Shown: one piece after another, positions 10,379 through 20,119 of the stretch
Layout of the letters: each line of letters starts with the position of its first letter
Position numbering within the stretch: position 1 is the first letter of the stretch
From: Purshia tridentata
Lineage: Eukaryota; Streptophyta; Magnoliopsida; Rosales; Rosaceae
Assembly: GCA_003254885.1 (NCBI GenBank)
Contig: QANT01004371.1
Location: 1-45,610, forward strand
Reading direction: 5' to 3'
Length of the DNA: 45,610 nucleotides
Notes under the pieces: model-generated
Told to the model about the DNA's origin: nothing
Seen by the model: only the letters and a program-made list of their open reading frames with translations
Databases searched by the model: none
Made by a program: the position numbers and the translations under genes

Positions 10379-11719
10379 CTTGTAAGAAATTGGGAAAATA
10401 GGTCCTTTATAAAATTAAGCTCTTATATACCCAATTCATCCATTGATTACAAAAATTAATTAATCTACTAGTTATGCCATTTTCTGAATATTTTAATTGC
10501 AGGCAACAAGAAAAATAAATAAAAAAAGAGATGATCAAGCCCAGAAGTTTGAAGGGTAGCTAGTATGTACTATTTGTGGCTCGGACTTAAGAGCACAAAC
10601 TGTCAAAGATAAACGTAGAAGCAGTGGAAAATTAACTCCCTTACTGGCTGTCTCTGCTCATTCTGCTAAAAATTAATGAAGATATATAACAGTCCTGTAA
10701 TTTATAGTGTTAGTGAAATTAAATAGCCAATGTTGGAGAGAATGTCGTCTCCCCCTGGACTTTCTTTTTTATTCCATGACTCTATGTTGATTGTTGAAAG
10801 CACTGAATCTCCAACATACAATATTTGAATCTCGTTCTAGAGAAGGCCTCTAGTTATAAGAGACTAAAACTCAATCAGCATGCGGTTAACTGCACCACAG
10901 CTTGAGACTATACATCAAAGCTCCAAAATTGCTTACATGTTTGAGGATATATGGTATAAAGGGTGGCATCTTTTTCTTTATTTCTTTCTAATTATGGTAG
11001 TATTATTAACAAGACCCATTTGGTAAATAAGACCAAATACTCACATTGACTCTTTAAAGCGTGCTAATCGTGCAGTGAAGGCTCATTATTGTCGTACACT
11101 CAACACTGTCTCTCAGGAAAAGGAAAAGAAATGTACTCATCAATCATCATCCTTTGTTTTGAAATTGAGATTCCTCATAAAATTGCAGCTTCACGTTTCT
11201 TATGCTCTTAAGAATTGACCACTTTCTAGTACTATATATTATGAATCTGTCACGTATCGTCTCATGTGGAACAAGTACATATCATGCATTTTCTTTGCTA
11301 GTGTTCATCAGCTACATGTCGCGAGAAAACTCCAAAGTTGGGCACCAAGGCCCAAGGCTGACCTATATACTTATAGACTTTTCACTGAGACACTCACCAG
11401 TTTGTTGCCTACGGATATGGCAATTAGATGGTGACTGGTTGTGGAGGAGTCCGCAATTCTCTGATTTATGCAAGTGCGTGCCAAATTTTCTTTAAATAAG
11501 TGATGTTTAGTTTAGGGTACTTTTCAAGAAAAAAAACGAAAACAAAAGAGCATGCAGCTATCAAAGTATTTGGGCCGCAGTTGATGGGCTAGGACAGCAA
11601 AACAGCCTGAGTAGTTCACACAAATTATGCCCAAACAGAAACCCATCTTTCCCATCATGATTTGTTAGGTTTCACTTTCTTTTTCCTCTGCCATAAAAAG
11701 TCGAGAGAAAAAAGAGTGC
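10379..11719. other. Intergenic, bHLH 3' region to the tRNA
   Basis: 10379-10700 is probably the bHLH 3' untranslated region or downstream flank. After that I see no gene. A 97-codon open frame at 11202-11495 has no family resemblance or splice context and I treat it as chance. Confidence 0.5.
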
Positions 11720-11725
11720 AAAAAA
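11720..11725 (-). terminator. Pol III T-run terminator for tRNA-Lys
   Basis: Six A on the plus strand, that is T6 on the tRNA strand, begin eight bases after the tRNA 3' end. This is the usual Pol III stop signal. Confidence 0.75.
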
Positions 11726-11733
11726 GACCATAT

Positions 11734-11806
11734 CGCCCACCGTGGGGCTCGAACCCACGACCACAAGGTTAAGAGCCTTGCGCTCTACCAACTGAGCTAG
11801 ACGGGC
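11734..11806 (-). tRNA. tRNA-Lys (anticodon CUU)
   Basis: The minus strand reads GCCCGTC-TAGCTCAGTTGG and ends GGTGGGC plus discriminator G. The acceptor stem pairs over 7 bp with two G-U pairs. The anticodon arm is CAAGG-CTCTTAA-CCTTG, giving anticodon CTT for lysine. The T arm contains GGGTTCGAGCCCC. Internal A-box (TAGCTCAGTTGG) and B-box (GGTTCGAGCC) promoter elements are present. There is no intron, the length is 73 nt without CCA, and no base breaks a stem, so it looks functional. It lies about 180 bp downstream of the B3 gene stop on the same strand. Confidence 0.97.
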
Positions 11807-11988
11807 TTGCTTGACCTGTACTCTCAACGAACTGATAATTATATATATGGATATGTCCATCTGATAATAGACTCAACGACATAGATGATAGACTCAAAAC
11901 AAACGACATAGATACACTTTGATGTACACTTTACGAAACACAGAGTCTGTAGATGCATTTGGGCACAGGCGCATGATGAGGCTTTGGG

Positions 11989-14900
11989 TCATAAAAAGTA
12001 GGAAAAGTTATGAATGGACTCAAAGCTTGGTGTTCGATGAAGCTGCCTGTAGAGTGGCTCCAGCTGATCCATTCCGGTACCGTAGAAGTTGTCCATGGGG
12101 TGTTCATACTCATACACACTATTGCTCACAACGTTGTTGCTGCTGGAATAATTATAATTATCATCGTAATAGAGAGAGGAGGGCAAACCATCGTCCCTAG
12201 TCATCAGGTTGTTCATCATCATCATTGTTGCTTGATATTGAGCATCCATCATTCTCATAGGGGACTTTCTAGTTTGGATAGCCTGAAATTTAATTAATAA
12301 TTAAAAGCTTCATTAATATGTGATCGAAAAACCAGTTAGGTCAACAAGTTAGTTATCGATCACCAAGAATGTTTTTAATTATAAATCACTCACATAAAAT
12401 CCAGCGTCATCATCTTTAAACACCATAATAGTATCCCCGACTTCTAAGCCATGTGCCGCAATCAAGCCCTCTGAAAAATAATTAACAATCACATCCTCAA
12501 AACAAATTATTAGCAACTAATAATTAATGGTGCAATTAATTAAGTTAGTGGTGACTAATTGGGCTTACTCGTATTCTCTATTACATACATTCGGCTGCTA
12601 TTGTTTGGCCAAAACCTGCGAATTAGAAAGACCCGCTAATGCTTTGCAATTGAAGTAAATTAAGCAAAAAAAAAAGCCATGCATTGATCGAGTAGTAGAA
12701 GGTGGCTTAATAATTAATTGGAAATTTGGAACGTACCTGAATCTGACAGTCCAAACCTTCGGAATGTCCATGTCTTCCAGGTGCAGCCAAAATCCTTCTT
12801 TGGTTTCCAGGACAGGGAGATGCATTTCTGCTTCTCTCTAAATTAAGCAACATGTATGTATGGTCAGCAATAAAATTCAGTACTAGCAAGTAATTATTGA
12901 AAAGCATATAGTCTAATTAATTAGTACGTTAAGTACTTTTCATATTTAATTGAATAATCTCATTCAAACCTTAGGTATCACAATGCGCCCAGTTGCGCTC
13001 ACATCGCTATTCTGTAATTGTTTCGCGAAGAGAAACCTCGCCGTCGATGGATTAACTCCCTGAGATCAATGAACAAAAATATATTAACATAATGATTTGA
13101 AATATTGTAAATTAAGAAATAACAATAAATAAATTGATTCTATACCAATTAATTTACTTACATGTATATATATAAAATGCTATATGTCTTTCTAAGGAAG
13201 AGATTCTCAGTTCGTATACCTTCCTTTAAATAAAAGAAATATACATATATATGCATATATAGATTTATAAATTAATAAGTGTACATATACGACTGATAAT
13301 TAATTATCGATCAGTTGTACATGTAAATTATAATGCGGCTAAATCTAAAACTAGAACTTTCTTTAAGAAGGTGCTATATATTTATTTACTTTTAAAGGTT
13401 ATAAGTATATTAATTGAGAAATTCTCTTATAATTAAACACGAAAAAAAGTAAGAATACATAAGTATAAGAAGAGTAAAAAATGATTTTGGCACGGTTCTG
13501 AATAAAAACACACATCTTCTTAAGAATGATCGACCAAGGTATCAATTTACACAAATTTTTGGGGTAATGTTACACATTTTCCACCTCCACTCAAATTCAA
13601 AGGAGTACCTTATAAGAAAAGCTAGGGCAAAAGGAAATTTATTACAAATTAACATGCCTCAAAATATACGTATAAGAGATGGTCTAGATTATGGGCTAGA
13701 AATTAATAATAATCAAAATGGATGACATGATGAGACAAAAGAAATAATTAAAGGGACAATATTGATAACATTACCTTGTAATCTAATAAAAAATTTATCG
13801 TAATTGACACGCGGAACAAAACAATTGCGGACATTTGAAAAGAAATTTGTGCGCCAAATAAATGATAATTTAAATTTCAACAAGAAAATAATAATAAATA
13901 AAATGGACGACACAATAAGGCAAAAGAAAAATAATAATTAAAGCGGACAATATTGATTACGTTATCTTGTAGTTTAATAGAACTTTTGTCGTAATTAATT
14001 GACACGTGGAACAAAATAATTACGGACATTCAAAAGTGATTTACGCGCCAAATAAATATGAAATCAAAATGCCTTATCTAATTTGTGCGCGAAATAAATG
14101 CACCTATGAATTTATAAACACAAACGATAATATTACATACTAAAAAATTGCTTTCTTGATGTATCACAAGAGGCAAGGTCCCAGGATATCAGTTTATTGA
14201 TTTAGTTCTGATATTACTATATTAGTGATGGTAAAATCTAGTATAATTATATGAATATGAAAACCACATAATTAGTTTCATAAAATAATTGACAAACCCT
14301 TTGATGAAGATACTCTTGACCGGGTTCTACATAATTCAGATAAGGGAAAAATAAGAAAAGATGAATAATGTAGTTAAAGCCATGAAATTAACAAAAAGAT
14401 CACCTTAATTTAAATTAAGGTCAAATTAACTTAATGATTTTTTATCATATGTATATAAATAACACATTTTTGGATTAGGTAACCAACTAATAATGCATCT
14501 ATAATCCACAAAATATCAGTTTTAGATCATAATTGAAAAGGAATGGCGGGCCGGTTTTGAATTACTGCAACAATAATAAACTATAAACAAATTTTAAATA
14601 ATCAAAGGACAAAGTTCATATATCAGATCAGAAATATGCATATATCCTCCAGAAATGAATCTCCACATAAACTTTGCTAAAACGAACAGATCGAAACCAT
14701 ATGAAGAGTGCATATATGTGTATATATATATATAGATATCTCTCTCTCTCTCTCTTTCGATCTCCATATCTCTCTCCCATCTCTATATATACAAAAGATT
14801 GTCGATCAGTCATGATATATAAACCCTCTAGTGAACATGCATATATATAGATATAGATATGGAGGAGATCGAGGATCTAATTAAGCTTACACGGGCAGAT

Positions 14901-15142
14901 GAAGATGGAGGAGGAGGAGGAGGAGGCATTGGCACGCGGGGTGCGCGAGGCTTGTAAACCTGCGCCCTCTCTTTGTGTTTTCTCTGGCAGCGCCGCTGGC
15001 TACGGTGGCGACGGGCCTGCTGGCTCGGAGTTGGAGTTTGGTGGTAATTGACCATCAGCAACTCAGCGTTGTTGTGAACCTGATATTGCTGCAGGGCCAT
15101 CGCAGCAGCAACCTGATCCGCATTGTTGGAAACACCGGCCAT
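11989..15142 (-). CDS. B3-domain transcription factor, LEC2/FUS3/ABI3 (LAV) type
   Basis: Six exons read on the minus strand: 15142-14891, 13059-12970, 12837-12737, 12615-12569, 12470-12394 and 12282-11989, all GT-AG and frame-consistent, giving 286 residues. I chose ATG 15142 (MAGVSNNADQ) because the in-frame extension upstream looks like CT-rich untranslated sequence. Residues 1-84 hold an Arg/Lys-rich patch (ARRHRSQRRCQRKHKER) that could be nuclear-localising, followed by polyproline. The B3 DNA-binding domain spans about 91-195: RFLFAKQLQNSDVS, GRIVIPKREAE, then [34 protein letters not shown] and YAIQTRKS. The tail is Met/Asn/Tyr-rich. LAV B3 proteins bind RY motifs and drive embryo and seed-maturation genes. 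The short length is closest to FUS3; the N-terminus does not decide between FUS3 and LEC2. Intron 1 is 1.83 kb and carries a tandem duplication. Confidence 0.9.
13705..14101 (-). repeat. Tandem duplication inside intron 1 of the B3 gene
   Basis: Two copies of about 165 bp, at 13705-13865 and about 13888-14060, share ordered blocks: atgga-gaca, aattaaag-ggacaatattgat, tcgtaatt-gacacg-ggaacaaaa, cggacatt and gcgccaaataaat. A third partial copy (ttgtgcgcgaaataaatgc) lies near 14083-14101. The copies have diverged. Copy 2 contains gacacgtggaac, a G-box/ABRE-like core, where copy 1 has gacacgcggaac. Confidence 0.8.
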
Positions 15143-16711
15143 ATCTTGGTGCTTTCTCACTAACTCTGAGCAACCAACCCCACACCACACCACTAGTCTC
15201 TCTCTCTCTCTGCTCGCTAGTGCTGATCTGTGAGGGTCATGGCTCAGTTGAGGCCTCGTTTTAAAACAACACCACCGTCCGAGCTGGAATTGTCTCCTTC
15301 TGGGAATCAAAGGATTAGTGTACCCCAAGGGCTCACAATGACTGACGCTCGGCATTCAACAAAATTTTGAGTGTAAATATTTATTGTGAAAAAGCCGGGA
15401 TTCCTCACCACACTCTCCGCTTTTTCATCAAAAAAAAAAAAAATTACATATACGGTGGGTTGATGAAATTTGATCGTAATTATTAATTTACTAAAACCTT
15501 GCACATTTTGGGCCAGCTGCATTAAATTTTTCCGTTGCGAGCTTTGTTTTTTATATTTTGGGTTTGGATTATTGTATGGAGAAACCGATAAAAGGATAGG
15601 GTTTGAGTGAGGAGGGCATGAGACAGATGGAGGAAGAGGTTATGAGAAATATTTAAAGTGGAGAGTGTGGATGGTACAGGTGTTGCTCAGCTTCTCATTA
15701 CACGGACACGATATCAATGGTGGAGACACTGGAAAGCTAGCTTCCTTCCAAATTCAAGAGAATCCTTAGAAACGTGATATTTATGACCATCCCCTAAACC
15801 CACCACCGTCTTTCTCTCAAAAACCACCGTCATCTTCTAGACTTCTTTTCTTTTAAAACTGTAAGACAATTACCTTTGTCTTCCATTTTCGCGCGTGTTT
15901 CAATATTATTCCAAGCCCATTTATAACCAACTTGGGCCATGCACCGCTTCAGAACCCAAATGGGTCCATGCGGGCCCAAAACATTTCAAAATCTACCATT
16001 TGCTCAACTTCAACACACCAAGTACTCTTCTTTAACACCTTCCAACTTTTCGAACAATCACTCAACATTTGCTCAAAATGCTTACTTCTTACTGAAATTA
16101 TTACAAAAATGTTGGTTTTCCTTGTTTCTTAAGACCTACCAGAGGCTTATTGTGGCCATCCAGTGGCCCGTGACGTCCATTGTTAAAGGGTTGGTCTTAA
16201 CTATTTAATGTTTTATCTAATCCCAATCGAGACATTTTTAACTCAATAACCGTTGGCACACTGCAACACTTGCCATAAGGTGTGGTCCAAAATTGTGCCA
16301 AATAACTTTTCATAGCACATACACAATATCAATGTGCACAGTAACTCTTATACCTAAGAACTCTTATACCTAAGATCAACTTCAGTTTCTAGCCTACCGA
16401 AATTTAGATTATGCACATTTTATACAGAAATTTTTCTCTCGAACTCCTGGGCCTGCCGAAGTCCATGCACCATTTTACAACCCAATTGGGTTGAAGCAGG
16501 CCTAAATGAATCTCTGTGCCTCTGAACAGACCAAAGCCCAAATTCAAAATCTACAATCGCTCAACTTAAACGTTTGATTATCCAGAACAATTGAGATTAA
16601 GAAGATTAATTAGGATCCAACGGTGCAGATCGCAATATAGATGCTTATCCAGAACTAGCAGATCCCTTATTCTACGCGCACTCTCTGTGCCCTTGTCTTC
16701 TTCTCAGTCTC
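15143..16711. promoter_or_regulatory. Shared divergent upstream region of the B3 and SAM genes
   Basis: The B3 gene reads left and the SAM gene reads right from this 1.57-kb gap. On the minus strand tataaaaaa near 15547-15555 is a possible TATA signal for the B3 gene. TGGGCC/GGCCCA-type site II motifs recur (about 15935, 15973 and 16449), which plants often use in housekeeping promoters. CATGCA (the RY core that LAV B3 factors bind) occurs near 15938 and 16464. A perfect 16-bp tandem repeat (aactcttatacctaag) lies at 16343-16374. These motifs are short and could be chance. Confidence 0.4.
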
Positions 16712-17629
16712 ATGGCTGCTGAGTTACAGCCACTAGAGGCCCCAATCACCGCCGGCCCAACAACTACATCTACAACAACACTACCACCGACAACTATTAC
16801 AACAGCAACGACAACGGCGACTACAGCAACAGCAACAGCAACTGCAACAACTGTCCTGCCCGCCACTGAGAACCCAGCAGGCCAGCAGCTATTGGCCCCA
16901 AAACGACAGCGTCGGCCGAGCGTGCGATTAGGCGAGATCGGGGACCAACCCGCCGCTACAGTCTCCTTCGACTCACACATGCGACGAGCCAGGCACGCTT
17001 GGAGGCTCCCCAAAGACTCCAAGGGCGTAAAGGCTCGCTCGATAACCAACCTCGTCAACGGCAACGAATCCAATGAAATGACAGAGGAGAGGAACCAAAA
17101 CGGCGACGGAGGTTTCGAGTTCGGTAACCGGAAAATCAAAGCGAAGCGAGCCACGGGGACCAAGAGAATCCGATCGAATTGGGTTTCGAATAATTCGAAT
17201 TCGAAACCCAATTCCATGGCCGAGGACGATAGCCGAGGAGAGGACGGCGATGAGTGGTTTAGCGTGGATCCGGACCACGATAGTCCGGTGAGGGACAACA
17301 GTCCGGTCCAGTCAGAGGAGGGGAACGAGTTGTGGCATCAGGGGCAGAGGAGGGCGGGCAATTGGGGGGCTAGGGCATCGGAGAGCAGGGAAAACGACGC
17401 CGTGGAGGTGGATAATGATATGCCGGAGTCCAATTGGAGCGGAGTGAGGTCGTGGCTGATAGAATTGGGGTTGAGTCGGTACACGCCGGTGTTCGAGATA
17501 CACGAGGTGGACGACGAGGTGTTGCCCATGTTAACATTGGAGGACCTTAAAGATATGGGAATCAACGCCGTCGGCTCGCGGCGCAAAATGTACTCTGCTA
17601 TCCAGAAGCTTCGCAAGGGGTTCTCGTGA
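16712..17629 (+). CDS. SAM-domain protein, intronless
   Basis: One open frame of 305 residues begins at ATG 16712. Residues about 17-48 are a Thr/Ala-rich low-complexity tract encoded by aca/act repeats. The middle is charged and probably disordered, with KRQRRPS near 64 and KIKAKRATGTKRIR near 143 as possible nuclear-localising patches. The C-terminus (about 240-303) is a sterile alpha motif: VRSWLIELGLSRYTPVFEIH, LPMLTLEDLKDMGI, GSRRKMYSAIQKL. SAM domains bind other SAM domains or, less often, RNA. The specific role here is unknown. The stop codon lies inside a good donor-like sequence (TC|GTGAGT), so splicing to a further exon cannot be fully excluded, but ending KGFS just after the SAM helix looks natural. 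GC content is higher than in the surroundings, as expected for coding sequence. Confidence 0.88.
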   Translation: MAAELQPLEAPITAGPTTTSTTTLPPTTITTATTTATTATATATATTVLPATENPAGQQLLAPKRQRRPSVRLGEIGDQPAATVSFDSHMRRARHAWRLPKDSKGVKARSITNLVNGNESNEMTEERNQNGDGGFEFGNRKIKAKRATGTKRIRSNWVSNNSNSKPNSMAEDDSRGEDGDEWFSVDPDHDSPVRDNSPVQSEEGNELWHQGQRRAGNWGARASESRENDAVEVDNDMPESNWSGVRSWLIELGLSRYTPVFEIHEVDDEVLPMLTLEDLKDMGINAVGSRRKMYSAIQKLRKGFS

Positions 17630-20119
17630 GTCTGGCTTTTCTCTTTTTTGGTAGCAAAATAGTGTAACTTTATCATAAAACCTCGGCCATGGCAGAAATA
17701 TTAGAGAAAGTTCTTGTCTGAGACGGTTTTAGCTCTGTTTTTATTCTCTTTTCTTCTCTTATAATAAAATAATAACAATAACCATAGCTTGAGTTGTAGT
17801 TGTTTGTCCATTTATTAGTATTTTAATTGTTCTTTGTACTTGTAATTTGTTAATGTAACACAAACTTATGTTAATCTTAACAAAGTTTATGTTTACTGAT
17901 CACCAGCTCCAAAAGATGTCCATGCCATCTCTCCATTTCTAATGCCCTTTGCTTCTTGCATTTGTTGCTTGGCATCAGTAGAATGTACTATCTGCGAGTC
18001 CTAAGTATTAGTTCTGCAAGTATGAAGGCACAAGTGCTATGAAGTATGTTGCTAGATTTTCTATGCAGCATGTTATGACTTCAAGTAGTGTGCCAGTTGG
18101 GTTGTTGTTGGTTAAAAATATGCATTGCTCAAATTATAGGGTTGTTATAGTGAATGCCTCGAGGTTCCTTCTTCATTGTCTCCCAAGTTGGTCTGCCTCC
18201 ATTATACTTTCTGTAAACTGGTAACTAGTAGTGCTGGCTTAAATGTTAAATGTGGTATACTTCATAGGCTTCACAATAGTGATGGAGTGTTTTTAGTCTT
18301 AAGATTTAAGTGTTGAATGGGAACCATTTGGAACGGAATAAGGTAAGGACTCAAATTTTGATATGTATGGTGGAAACCAGTGAGGTAGGAAAATCAGCCT
18401 TTCCCAGGATTCCGTGAACAAGGGTAATTGGTCATGTGTTGAGAAGATGCTGGAATGGATTGGATCGGAACAGCTCAAGCTAATGTTGCATGGTATTCCT
18501 TTTTGTTTTGCAAGAAATATATGTAGGACCTCTTTTTAATCTGTAAATCTCGAACTGGTATAACTTAAAATAAAGTGTAGCAGTTGGTTGTAAATGTGTT
18601 CTTTTTTGTTTTGTGTGTGACGATTGGTCATTGAAGTACATTAAAAATCTAATGCATGGAGGAGAAAAGGAACCTTTCAATAGATATGTTGGAAGTCATG
18701 CAATTCACACAGAACTCAAATTTTCTTTGGCTGCAAGATGGTGCACAAGGTAATTTGGGGGGATAAAGTAACAATAGGGATGTATCAAACTTTTCCTATC
18801 CTGCATTTTTGGTTGTTCTTGCAGTATTTCTGTTGAACTCTGTGCTAATACTTTTTATTATCTGTAATATTTTGGGATGTTTCTCAACTTTGGGCCAACT
18901 CTTATCCATTGCCTCAGTCTCTGCATGTTTCATCGTCGCTACTTCTAAAATTTTGACCTTTTTAAGTTGGTTGTGAAAACAATACGATCTGGATGATCAC
19001 TTTGTTTCTTGGTTCGCTCTGTTGCTGTTGTGGCTGGTTCAGCTTCAGCCTAGGTCTCTTATGATTCTCAAGCCAAAATCCCAGCTGATAATGGACCTGC
19101 TCCTTTCTGTAAAATTCAGCTGCCAAAAGAAGAGTCTGTTTTTAACTCAAATTTTCTGGGGTTGCAATCCAGCCCTCTGCCTCTCTACCTTCTTTTTAGA
19201 CATATACACCATCATGCATTTGTTCTGATTTGGACCCGGCAATGTTTCAGGAAGTTATTGGTCATTCAATGATCCAAACTCCAAAGCCAGTTGATCGCAC
19301 ATTCACTTCCTAGGTGATATATAACTAGTGAGCCCTGCGTCTTTTGCAGAATATAGTTGAAGATTCACAAGAAAATGATGGCTTTCTTCTCCAAACAAAA
19401 CAGAACGGTATAATAGGCCGATTTAATGCAGCTCTGAAGAAAGGTTGGGCTTTATGGCTGTTCAAATAGGATTGGGGACTGTAATTTCATTTTTGTTAGC
19501 CCATTAATAAAATCGGGCTTGTAATGGATCATGCTGTTCAACAACCTTGTCTAAAAATCTGAACATAGTCTTCCTATCTAGTTGTTGGGTTGGATACTTA
19601 TACAAGGCATGAGACCACAATCAAGTTGTGGCCTAAGACCGTCGACCACGTACCTAAGGCATATGGCATTTTGTTAATTATTTACACAGAAATTTAATAC
19701 GAGCTCATAAAAATTGTATTGTCAAATTTTCTACTTATTTTGCTGATTGGACCACCTGTAATAGTACGTAGTTGTGTCAGAGTAAAACAAAAGACAAAAT
19801 CTACAATATTTAATAATTAATATATCACATATTGGAGCTTGTACTATTTATAACATAATGATAAGAAATAGTTATCAAGCCCACATGTAGCTTTGAGATA
19901 CAGTCTGGGTTATGTTATTGACTCCCCAAGACCGAAATTAACCTTGGTTTGAGGTATTACCAACTATTTTCTCCATCAATTAGAGAAGTGAAAATGAAAA
20001 GGAAAAAGAAAACCATTAATTATAAATTAAGAAAAAAGAATGCAAAAAGAGGGGGTGTTTACATAAATAAACAATAATACAACCTGGGCCGATGATTAAA
20101 TTATGGGGAAAATTGAGTT
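17630..20119. other. Intergenic between the SAM and LAX2-like genes (converging 3' ends)
   Basis: Possible polyadenylation signals for the SAM gene lie at 17760-17780 (aataaaataat). No further coding sequence is recognised. Short frames at 18039-18224 and 19022-19228 have no family resemblance. aataaaatcggg near 19506 could be a distal polyadenylation signal. Confidence 0.45.

Noticed and set aside
11672..11860. Protein frame containing [12 protein letters not shown]
   Set aside because: This is the familiar false translation of a tRNA gene; the tRNA-Lys at 11734-11806 explains it.
15143..15355. N-terminal extension of the B3 protein from MPSVSHCEPL
   Set aside because: The extension is in frame but looks like CT-rich leader sequence with no conserved motif, so ATG 15142 was preferred.
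16672..17298. 208-codon minus-strand frame antisense to the SAM gene
   Set aside because: It is a shadow of the GC-rich coding strand, Val/Ala-rich by repeat translation, without family features.
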